Source: Bacillota bacterium (lineage in GTDB: Bacteria; Bacillota; Sulfobacillia; JAJZYS01; JAJYTV01). Taken from it: a DNA stretch of 64,000 nucleotides. The notes under the pieces were generated by a model, which searched no databases, had not been told where the DNA came from, and saw only the letters and a list, made by a program, of their open reading frames with translations. This document shows positions 20,952 to 29,160 of this stretch, piece after piece. The position numbers were made by a program, and so were the translations under genes. Location of the stretch: NCBI GenBank assembly GCA_021793215.1, contig JAJYTE010000003.1, positions 57,920 through 121,919 of the forward strand, in the 5' to 3' direction. How positions within the stretch are numbered: the stretch's first letter is position 1; each line of letters starts with the position of its first letter.

Positions 20952-21264
20952 ATGGCGACGCAGTTCGATGAGATCCAACCCCGGCACGAGGAGTTCATCC
21001 AAAGCCAGAGGGTGTTCTTCGTCGGATCGGCGCCACTCTCCGGCGGACACGTCAACGTGTCGCCGAAAGGATACGACGCGCTTCGCGTGCCCTCGCCGTC
21101 GGAGGTCGTCTACCGTGATCTGACGGGGAGCGGCAACGAGACGAGTGGCCACATCCGGGAGAACGGCCGCATCACTCATGTTCTGCGCGTTCGAGGCCCC
21201 GCCGCTGATCCTGCGCACCTATGGCAGCGGTGTCGTCTTGCCGACCGCACTCGAATGGGACTAG
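20952..21264 (+). pseudogene. Pyridoxamine 5'-phosphate oxidase-family protein remnant
   Basis: 'FFVGSAPLSGGHVNVSPKGYDALRVPSPSEVVYRDLTGSGNETSGHIRENGRIT' then frame change to 'MFCAFEAPPLILRTYGSGVVLPTALEWD' ending in TAG. Confidence 0.75.
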
Positions 21265-21324
21265 CTCGCATCGCACGTCGGCTCACGCGGCGTCGCGGTC
21301 GACCCGTCGCTGAAAGACTACGCC

Positions 21325-21873
21325 ATGGAGGGAGGTGACGGCGTCGTGCGCGAGGACGAAGCGCAGTGGCTTGAGGAGCGACTGCTCGCGGCGAACCGCC
21401 GCTACCTTCGGGGACGCCCCGCCATCCCAGAGGACCCCGCGCCGAGCCTGCGCATCGCCGTGCTGACCTGCATGGATGTCCGCATCGACCCGTTGCCGCT
21501 TCTCGGCCTACAGCTCGGCGAGGCGCATGTGCTCCGCAACGCCGGCGCCCGCGTCACGGAGGACGTCCTCCGCTCGCTCGTGATCTCCCAGCAGGCGCTT
21601 GGCACGAACGCCGTCGTGCTGATGCCGCACACCCGATGCGGCGTCCTCGGACTCGACGCGGCCGCGCTGCAGCCGCCGCGCAGTGCCAGCTTCGGTACCC
21701 CGGAGCCTCTCGACTTCCACGCGATGGAGGATCTCAGAGCGGCATTGTCGGAGGATCTAGAGAAGCTGAGGGAGAGTCCTTGGATGCCGCAGGATGTGCA
21801 TCTCCTGGGACTCATCCTGGATATCGACAGCGGGGCGCTCGCGGCACTGCGAAAACCCGCGCGCGAGAACTGA
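21325..21873 (+). CDS. Beta-carbonic anhydrase family protein
   Basis: 'AVLTCMDVRIDP...HVLRNAGARVTEDVLRSLVISQQALGTNAVVLMPHTRCG'. Confidence 0.88.
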   Translation: MEGGDGVVREDEAQWLEERLLAANRRYLRGRPAIPEDPAPSLRIAVLTCMDVRIDPLPLLGLQLGEAHVLRNAGARVTEDVLRSLVISQQALGTNAVVLMPHTRCGVLGLDAAALQPPRSASFGTPEPLDFHAMEDLRAALSEDLEKLRESPWMPQDVHLLGLILDIDSGALAALRKPAREN

Positions 21874-21953
21874 CCCAAAGCTGCCGGGCGGCGCGGGCCG
21901 CCCCGCGTTCCGCGACTCATCCTCACGCCCTTCGAACTAGACCGCTACGGGAG

Positions 21954-24407
21954 ATGTGTACCTGGATGCATGAGTTCTCCTCGGATCTCAGCTGGAAGAT
22001 ATTCCTCGACAGATATGCGCTGAAGGATCTCGAACGTCGCTTTGCGCCGGGAGATCTTGCCCTCGTCGTGATCGAGTCGGACCCCAGATGGCCGAAGAAG
22101 GACATCGGCCGCGTGGAGGAGATCCTCGACGACGGCAGCTACCGAATCAGGATGCTCACAGGCCCGCTTTCGGGCGAAGAGCTCGAGCGCAAGGCGGTGG
22201 AGTGCGATCGGCCGCTCGAGACGACGCTCGCGCAGGCGGCGCGACGCATCGCGGGCGGCGTGGCATCGGTCGAGCCGGAGGCGCAGCGCGATGCCGTCAC
22301 CGAGGCGTTCGCCGAGGAGATGACCTCGCTCCGCTTCGTGCCGGCGGGCCGTATCTGGACCGGCGCGGGCACCGACCATGGCGTCACGTTCTTCAACTGC
22401 TTCGTGATCCCGTCGCCGAAGGACAGCCGCGAGGGCATCATCACCACCCTCGGCCAGATGATCGAGATCATGGCGCGCGGGGGTGGCGTCGGCATCAACA
22501 TCTCGTCTCTGCGGCCGACGCGCGCGCCGGTGCGCGGCGTCAACGGCCGCTCCTCCGGTGCCGTCTCCTGGATGGACCTCTACAGCCGGGCGACCGGCCT
22601 CGTCGAGCAGGGTGGCAGCCGCCGCGGCGCGCTGATGCTGCAGATCGACGACTGGCACCCCGACGTCCTGCGCTTCATCAACGCGAAGCGCACGCCTGGC
22701 ATGGTCGAGAACGCCAACATCTCCGTGCGCGTGAGCGACCGACTGATGCAGGCGGTAAAGGACGACGCCGCGTGGGATCTCGTCTTTCCGGACACGGCGA
22801 GCGACGGCTACGACGCCGATTGGGACGGAGACCTAGAGCGCTGGGTCGAGGCTGGCCGGCCGGTCGTCCGGCACGAGACCGTGAGGGCCCGCGAGATCTG
22901 GGACGCCATCGTCGAGAGCGCCTGGGCGTCGGCGGAGCCGGGCATCGTCTTCTCCGACCGCGCTGAGGAGCAGTCCAACAGCTGGTACTTCAACCGCCTG
23001 ATCTGCACGAACCCGTGCGCAGAGCAGCCACTGCCGGCCTGGGGCGTATGCACGCTCGGACACATCAACGTCGCGAACTTCTACCGCCCCGGCGACATCG
23101 TCGACCGTGCGCAGCTCGCCTCCTCCGTGCGCACCGCCGTCCGCTTCCTCGACGACGTCGTGGACGCGACGCCCTACTTCTTCGACGCGAACCGCCAGAA
23201 CCAGGTGCGCGAGCGGCGCATCGGCCTCGGCACGATGGGGCTCGGCGAACTCCTGATCAAGGCCGGCTTGCGCTACGGCTCGCCGGAGGCCGTCGCCTTC
23301 GCCGAGGAGCTCTACCGCTTCATCGCCGAGGAAGCCTACAAAGCCTCGAGCGCCCTCGCGCAGGAGAAGGGTCCGTTCCCGGCGTTCGACGCGGAGAAGT
23401 TCCTGCGCTCGGGATTCATGCGCGGAATGCCCGACGAGGTGCGGAGCGCGGTCTCCTCGTACGGCATCCGCAACGTCACCCTGCTGACGCAGGCTCCGAC
23501 CGGAACAGTCGGGACGATGGTCGGCACCTCCACAGGCATCGAGCCGTTCTACGCGTTCAAGTACGTGCGCCAGTCGCGCCTCGGGCTGGACGAGCAGTAC
23601 GTGCCGATCGCCCAGGAGTGGCTCGACGCCCACCCCGGCGAGGCCCTCCCCGACTACTTCGTCGGCGCGATGGACCTGAGCCCCGAGGAGCACATCCGCA
23701 TCCAGGCCGCCGTGCAGCGCTGGACCGACAGCTCGATCTCCAAGACGGCGAACGCGCCGGAGTCCTACACGGCGGAGGAGACGAAAGAGCTCTACGAGCT
23801 CGCCTACGATCTCGGCTGCAAGGGCGTGACGATCTACCGAGACAAGAGCCGGCACGAGCAGGTGCTGCACATCGAGCAGGTCGCGGACGTGCCTGCGACG
23901 GCTGTCGGACCCGAGGTCAATCCCGTTCCGGCGGTGATCCAAGGGCACACCTATCGGGTGGACACGCCCGCTGGCACGACGCGCATCGTGATCAACGAGT
24001 CGGCCGGGGAGCCGTTCGAGGTCTTCCTTCTGCTGGGCCGGGCCGGCTCTGAGGTGCAGAGCTTCATGGAGGCCCTCGGCCGGATCATGAGCGTCTTCCT
24101 GCGCACCGACAGCCGCGTCGCGCCCCGCCGTCGCCTGAGGCTGCTCGCCGATCAGCTGCAGGGGATCGGGGGAGCCAACCAGATGGGTCTCGGACCAGGT
24201 CGCGTCCTCTCGGTCGTCGACGCACTGGGCCAGGTGCTCTTGCGCCACCTGAACGGGCAGGCGGCCCCGCAGCAAGGGCAGGTCGATTCGTCAGGCGTGG
24301 CGGCCGCAGCGGACGGCGCGGACCTCTGCCCGCAGTGCGGGTCGCCGAGCTTCATCCACGAGGAGGGCTGCGCCCACTGCACCTCCTGCGGCTACTCGAG
24401 GTGCTAG
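21954..24407 (+). CDS. Second adenosylcobalamin-dependent ribonucleotide reductase, with TSCPD and Zn-ribbon C-terminus
   Basis: 'RGGGVGINISSLRP', 'SGAVSWMDLYSRATGLVEQGGSRRGALM', 'CTNPCAEQPLPAWGVCTLG', 'TQAPTGTVGTMVGTSTGIEPFYAF', C-terminal 'CPQCGSPSFIHEEGCAHCTSCGYSRC'. Confidence 0.94.
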   Translation: MCTWMHEFSSDLSWKIFLDRYALKDLERRFAPGDLALVVIESDPRWPKKDIGRVEEILDDGSYRIRMLTGPLSGEELERKAVECDRPLETTLAQAARRIAGGVASVEPEAQRDAVTEAFAEEMTSLRFVPAGRIWTGAGTDHGVTFFNCFVIPSPKDSREGIITTLGQMIEIMARGGGVGINISSLRPTRAPVRGVNGRSSGAVSWMDLYSRATGLVEQGGSRRGALMLQIDDWHPDVLRFINAKRTPGMVENANISVRVSDRLMQAVKDDAAWDLVFPDTASDGYDADWDGDLERWVEAGRPVVRHETVRAREIWDAIVESAWASAEPGIVFSDRAEEQSNSWYFNRLICTNPCAEQPLPAWGVCTLGHINVANFYRPGDIVDRAQLASSVRTAVRFLDDVVDATPYFFDANRQNQVRERRIGLGTMGLGELLIKAGLRYGSPEAVAFAEELYRFIAEEAYKASSALAQEKGPFPAFDAEKFLRSGFMRGMPDEVRSAVSSYGIRNVTLLTQAPTGTVGTMVGTSTGIEPFYAFKYVRQSRLGLDEQYVPIAQEWLDAHPGEALPDYFVGAMDLSPEEHIRIQAAVQRWTDSSISKTANAPESYTAEETKELYELAYDLGCKGVTIYRDKSRHEQVLHIEQVADVPATAVGPEVNPVPAVIQGHTYRVDTPAGTTRIVINESAGEPFEVFLLLGRAGSEVQSFMEALGRIMSVFLRTDSRVAPRRRLRLLADQLQGIGGANQMGLGPGRVLSVVDALGQVLLRHLNGQAAPQQGQVDSSGVAAAADGADLCPQCGSPSFIHEEGCAHCTSCGYSRC

Positions 24408-24497
24408 GATCTAAACTGAGCGATGGACCGCCGCCCCGTCGTTCGTCGGATCGGACAAGGCGCAAACGGACGCACGAACCCAGATCGGATCACGCAA

Positions 24498-24700
24498 CTA
24501 CCTGGCAAGTCTCCGGAGCACATCCTTGTTCACCCTCATGATGGTTTCGGCGCGGTCCATCTGCTCTGCTGTTTCAGCATTGTACGGCGTCAGTAGAATC
24601 CCGTCAGGGGCCTCGCTCACGTACAAGTCTGTCCCCCTTGTCCACCCGGAGCCTTGCGAGGATCTCCTTTGGAAGGACGACCCCAACTGACGACCGCCAC
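24498..24700 (-). pseudogene. AbrB/VapB-type antitoxin remnant (frameshifted)
   Basis: 'VVLPKEILARLRVDKGDRL' in one frame and 'LYVSEAPDGILLTPYNAETAEQMDRAETIMRVNKDVLRRLAR' in another. Confidence 0.65.
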
Positions 24701-25015
24701 CCTTACAACGGAATTGTAACCAAACCTTGGTGGGGTCAGCAGGCGCGCTGGAGCGCGCAGACAGGAAGGAATTCAGCTACCATTACCCAGCGAAGCCACA
24801 ATTGTACTGCCGAAGATTGGTCAACACGACCATGTCCTTCGTCATTAGGACATAATCGCTGACCATTTAACCCGGACAGATTCGAAGAGCAACAACGCCT
24901 GTCGGAATTGCTCTTGTCTGCGGTCGAGGAATGGTAAGTTGGGGCGTTACCGGACGGGAGGTGGATCAGCCTGGGCGACGACGCCAGTCTCCTGTTCCAG
25001 ATCCGTGTCACTGGC

Positions 25016-25429
25016 GTGCTCGTAGAGGATGGCCGCCTGCTCATCGTGCAGCAGCAGGTTGCGCCGCAGAGGGCCTGGTCTCTGCCCGGTGGAAGGGTGG
25101 AGCTAGGCGAAACCCTGGAAGCGGCGATGATCCGGGAGATGGGCGAGGAGACAGGGCTAGCGACGCGCGTCTTGAGACTGCTCTACGTCTGCGACACGAA
25201 CGCCGCAAACCCACCCCTGCTCCACGTGACGTTCCTTCTGGAGAGAGCCGGCGGCAGGTTGCGGTTGCCCACGAACGAGTTCGATCACAATCCGATTCGC
25301 GATGTGAAGATGGTCGAGATCGGTGTGCTGACGGAGTATGGCTTCTCGGACAGGTTCATGGAGTTGGCGCGGGCGGGCTTCCCGGATGCCGGCAGGTACG
25401 CGGGGCTCAAGTCGGCGATCGGCCTCTAG
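25016..25429 (+). CDS. NUDIX hydrolase
   Basis: Nudix box 'GGRVELGETLEAAMIREMGEETGL'; true start may be slightly upstream. Confidence 0.9.
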   Translation: MLVEDGRLLIVQQQVAPQRAWSLPGGRVELGETLEAAMIREMGEETGLATRVLRLLYVCDTNAANPPLLHVTFLLERAGGRLRLPTNEFDHNPIRDVKMVEIGVLTEYGFSDRFMELARAGFPDAGRYAGLKSAIGL

Positions 25430-25489
25430 GAGGCCCGCCGCCCGCCGAACGAGACGCTGCTCGACGTCTCGGGTGGGGATAAGCCACAC

Positions 25490-25793
25490 AACCCGGGTGA
25501 TCGAGCAGAACGTAGTGGGGAATGCCGCTCTCCAAGATCTCGAAAGACCGCTTCATCCCGTGTCGTTCGGTCACCCGGATGGACGGGCTACTGTTCAAAT
25601 TGATGAGAGACACGAGCCGCGCTACGCCGAGGTGCTCGGCTCCCCAGTCGCGGCATGCCCTCGCTGCCTCCGTGGCGTATCCCTTGTCCCCGAGACCTTT
25701 GGAGCAGGTCGGGATCGTTACGGTGCCCTCGCTGGTGAGATGTTCTTCGAAGGAGAACCCGGCGCCGTGCCCGGCGCGGTCCGCGTTCGCCAT
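25490..25793 (-). pseudogene. GNAT-family acetyltransferase, probably a C-terminal remnant
   Basis: 'DKGYATEAARACRDWGAEHLGVARLVSLINLNSSPSIRVTERHGMKRSFEI' is GNAT-like; N-terminal half not recognisable. Confidence 0.5.
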
Positions 25794-25935
25794 GCTGTTT
25801 GACAGACGCGGTACAGGTTGAAACGCCTCTCTGTATCAGAGAATCCGATAAGGGGTGACGTGGGTGACAGAGGACCCCTACAGGCTGAGGCGGTGGGCTC
25901 CGTGGACCGCCTGCAGCGCGTTCGACCCCTTACGC

Positions 25936-25964
25936 TTGACGTGTAGAACGAGGCGTTCTACACT
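25936..25964 (+). promoter_or_regulatory. vapBC-type promoter with overlapping palindromic operator
   Basis: TTGACG (25936-41), 17-bp spacer, TACACT (25959-64); palindrome GTGTAGAACG-AGG-CGTTCTACAC at 25941-25963. Confidence 0.6.
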
Positions 25965-25970
25965 GGAGGC

Positions 25971-26249
25971 ATGGAACAGCAGATTCCCGTTCGGGAGCTA
26001 AACCAAAACACCAGCAGTGTTTTGCAGAAGGTCGCTCAAGGAGCGGCTGTGATCATCACGCGAGATGGGAAGCCGATCGCCCGTCTCGTCCCCGTGGCCG
26101 GGACGTCGGAAGGGCTCGACCGCTTTGTTGCCAGCGGCCAGGCCATCGCCCCGACTGTTCCTGGTCCAGTTGTGCTGCCGCCAAAGTATGGACATGATCC
26201 GGATGTTGCGAAGCGGCTTGCCTCTGACAGAGAAGAGGAGCGCACGTGA
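25971..26249 (+). CDS. Phd/YefM-family antitoxin (VapB-like)
   Basis: 'IPVRELNQNTSSVLQKVAQGAAVIITRDGKPIARLVPV'. Confidence 0.9.
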   Translation: MEQQIPVRELNQNTSSVLQKVAQGAAVIITRDGKPIARLVPVAGTSEGLDRFVASGQAIAPTVPGPVVLPPKYGHDPDVAKRLASDREEERT

Positions 26250-26665
26250 TCTACCTCGACTCGTCGGCCGTTGTGAAGTTGGTTCGATGGGAGACGCACA
26301 CGGAAGACCTCGTGGCTTGGCTCGAAGAGCGGAGGAACTCCGCACTGGTGTCATCTTGCCTTGTGGAAATAGAAGTACCCCGTGCCATACGCCGCTACGA
26401 TCCGTCAGCCTTGCCTTCGGTTTCCCCGACGATTCGTCGGCTGTACCGTGTAGAAATCAATGCAGAGGTTCGAGAGCGGGCGGCGTCCTATGAAGACCCG
26501 CAGCTTCGCAGCCTAGACGCAATCCACCTTGCCACGGCGGAGATGCTTGCGGGTCAATTAAACGAACTCGAAGCGGTCGTCGCTTATGATGAACGGCTCC
26601 TAACAGCGGCGGCTGCTCGGGGTTTGACGGCATTGGGTCCTGGTTTTTGGAATGAACGGACGTAA
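26246..26665 (+). CDS. PIN-domain toxin (VapC-like)
   Basis: 'MIYLDSSAVVKLV', 'LRSLDAIHLATAEML', 'VVAYDERLLTAAAARGL'; ATGA-type overlap with antitoxin. Confidence 0.92.
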   Translation: MIYLDSSAVVKLVRWETHTEDLVAWLEERRNSALVSSCLVEIEVPRAIRRYDPSALPSVSPTIRRLYRVEINAEVRERAASYEDPQLRSLDAIHLATAEMLAGQLNELEAVVAYDERLLTAAAARGLTALGPGFWNERT

Positions 26666-26901
26666 GGTAGCAAGCCCCCTCGGCCGCGCTGGAGCGTGCC
26701 GACACCGAATCAATCGGGAATGTACCCACCTTACCAGTCACCTGACCAGCAGAGAAGAGCCTCCCTCCCGTCTCTCCTCTCTAGCCGCAGTTCGGGTAGG
26801 GCAACAGCCGATTGACAGAGCTTTTGCTCCTACCATCGCTTCTGCCAGTACCTGTCCTCCGCAACCCATGCTGGAAGTGGAAGACTAGGAGGCTTTGTTG
26901 A

Positions 26902-26936
26902 ACAGGTGCGCATTGGCTATTCCCATGCGCACCTGT
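26902..26936. repeat. 12-bp inverted repeat
   Basis: ACAGGTGCGCAT - 11 nt - ATGCGCACCTGT. Confidence 0.7.
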
Positions 26937-27035
26937 CAGATACGACGACGGGGGTTGAAGTGAGGTACGGCGTCGGTGTACTCCGGTCCCACGAAAAAAG
27001 GCCCCGGACCTCCTGCGGCTGCCATGGGCGCCGAG

Positions 27036-27899
27036 TCAGTTCACCGATACAGGGTTCGAGTGGATGAACGGCCACGGGTTCACGGGGATTCCGCGGTACT
27101 CGATCCCAAAGTAGACGTGGGGACCGGTGGAGCGGCCCGTTTCGCCGGAGAGCGCGAGCACCTGCCCGCGGTGGACTGTCTCGCCGACGTGCACGATCAC
27201 GCTTGAGTTGTGCGCGAAGTAGCTTTGGATGCCGTAGCCATTGTTCACCTGGACGTAGTAGCCGTAGCCGCCCGCTTTCCAGCCGGCGTAGTCCACCACG
27301 CCCGCACCGACCGAGAGGACCGGCGTGTCCATGGGCACGGCGATGTCGAGCCCCGGGTGGAACTCCCGTCCCGTGCCGGTGAAGGGGTTTGGCCGCCAGC
27401 CGAACCACGAGGTGATCGGTCCGCTCACGGGCAGTTCGTCGGGCTTGTGCGCCAAGTACGTCGCGCGCTGCTCGGCAGCTGTCAACACGACGGGAAGGTC
27501 CTTCTTGATCGACTTCAGGCGTGACAGCAGGTTCGGGAGCGCGGTGCCGGTGCTGGCCAGTTGCAGGTTCAGGACTCCGGTGACGTGTTGGAGGTCGGTC
27601 GAGATCGCCTGCACCTGGGTCAGCGTCTGCTCTTTCGCCAGTTGGTCCGCCGCCAGGCGCCGTTTCAGGAGCCGGTTGTGCACTTTCGTCTGCAGGGTTG
27701 CGCTGAGGTCATGCCGCAGCTTGGAGACGGCTGCGACGTCCTGGAACGAGATGATCAGAATGTAGATGAAACTCGCGATGACAAACGCAGCCGCCACGCC
27801 GCCCAAACTGAGCCAAACGCGGTGGTGTCGCGCAAATCGCCACTCTTTGGCACTTCCACCATGCTCCGGGAAGACCACAATGCGCATATCAGACGCCAA
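27036..27899 (-). CDS. M23-family metallopeptidase, membrane-anchored
   Basis: 'GREFHPGLDIAVPMDTPVLSVGAGVVDYAG', 'HRGQVLALSGETGRSTGPHVYFGIEYRG'; N-terminal TM. Confidence 0.92.
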   Translation of the reverse strand: MASDMRIVVFPEHGGSAKEWRFARHHRVWLSLGGVAAAFVIASFIYILIISFQDVAAVSKLRHDLSATLQTKVHNRLLKRRLAADQLAKEQTLTQVQAISTDLQHVTGVLNLQLASTGTALPNLLSRLKSIKKDLPVVLTAAEQRATYLAHKPDELPVSGPITSWFGWRPNPFTGTGREFHPGLDIAVPMDTPVLSVGAGVVDYAGWKAGGYGYYVQVNNGYGIQSYFAHNSSVIVHVGETVHRGQVLALSGETGRSTGPHVYFGIEYRGIPVNPWPFIHSNPVSVN

Positions 27900-28059
27900 C
27901 GGCCGCCGCCACCCCCACGAATAATCCCATGATATTCCGCGGCGCGCCCGCCAGCAACTTCAGCACGTGAGGAAGTCGTGAGCCTTGCGATCCAAAGACC
28001 ATCCCGCTCCGGGCATGGGGAGCGCACCGCCGGGGGACGTTTGCATCAGGTGGTGCTAG

Positions 28060-29160
28060 ATGCGGGGACCCGTGGGCAGATTGGTCGCGGCTGCTGCGCT
28101 GGCAGTCATGGCTTGCGGCTGCAGTGCGTCCGGTGCAGAGCAGCCGCCGCCGTCGGTACCGCTGCCTTCACTCTCGGCGAAGATGAAGGGCATGACCGAG
28201 GCGGGCTACACGCCGACCGTCTTCGACCAGAAGGCGGTGACCGGCGAACTTGCGCGGCTTCGCGGCGACGGGGTCACCTGGCTCGCGATTCAGGTCGCGT
28301 GGTTCCAGGAGAAGAACACGTCCGTGAGCATTGCGCCGAGCGCCAAGAAGACACCGACCGATGCCAGCGTGACGCGCTTGATGACGCTCGCGCACCGGTC
28401 AGGGCTGCGGGTGTTCCTGAACCCCTTCGTCAACTCCCTGGAGGGCAGCGGGTGGCAGGCGAACTTCCACCCTTCCTCCGCCAAGGCGTGGTTCGCGAGC
28501 TTCGACCGCTACCTTGCGCACTACGCCAGCCTTGCGCAGGCGAACCACGTGGACCTATTCGCGATCGGTGACGAGTTCGACTCTCTGGATGCCGTGGCCC
28601 AGTACAAGCCGTACTGGCTGCAGGCGATCGCCACCGTGCGGCGCTACTACTCTGGGCCGATCGTCTACGGGGTGGACTACCCGCACTACCAGCAGGTCAC
28701 GTTCTGGAGCGCGCTGGACGACGTCGGCATCGACGCCTACTTCCCGCTCACGACTGTCGCGAACCCGAGCCTGGCGCAACTCGAGGCCAGCTGGCGCTCG
28801 CTCGACGCCGAGATCGACGCGTGGCGGCAGCGGGCCGGCCTCACGGGCAAGGGCTTCGTCGTCACGGAACTCGGCTACCCCTCCGAGGACGGCGCAGCCG
28901 CCACGCCGGGAACCTGGTTCCCGCACCAGCCAGTGAACCTCGCCCTGCAGCAGAAGTGCTACATCGCGACGCTGCAGACCCTCTACCAGGAGCCTTGGGT
29001 CCGGGGCATCTTCTTCTTCTGGTGGGCGAACCCGTCAAACCCCGACTGGCAGGGCGGCCCAAGCGACAACGGCTACACGCTGCGGGGCAAACCCGCGGAG
29101 GTCACGCTGCGTCGCTTCTTCAAAGGTTCTACCGGCACCGTGCTGAAGCGTCAGGGCTGA
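28060..29160 (+). CDS. GH113-like glycoside hydrolase lipoprotein
   Basis: Lipoprotein signal 'LAVMACGCSA'; 'GDGVTWLAIQVAWFQ', 'IGDEFDSLD', 'VTELGYPS', 'IFFFWWANPSNP'. Confidence 0.7.
   Translation: MRGPVGRLVAAAALAVMACGCSASGAEQPPPSVPLPSLSAKMKGMTEAGYTPTVFDQKAVTGELARLRGDGVTWLAIQVAWFQEKNTSVSIAPSAKKTPTDASVTRLMTLAHRSGLRVFLNPFVNSLEGSGWQANFHPSSAKAWFASFDRYLAHYASLAQANHVDLFAIGDEFDSLDAVAQYKPYWLQAIATVRRYYSGPIVYGVDYPHYQQVTFWSALDDVGIDAYFPLTTVANPSLAQLEASWRSLDAEIDAWRQRAGLTGKGFVVTELGYPSEDGAAATPGTWFPHQPVNLALQQKCYIATLQTLYQEPWVRGIFFFWWANPSNPDWQGGPSDNGYTLRGKPAEVTLRRFFKGSTGTVLKRQG

Noticed and set aside
22833-24275. 480-aa minus-strand ORF opposite the second RNR
   Set aside because: Low-complexity R/H/A/D-rich antisense translation; the sense strand is unambiguous
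26652-26888. 78-aa ORF after vapC
   Set aside because: No recognisable domain, composition like random translation
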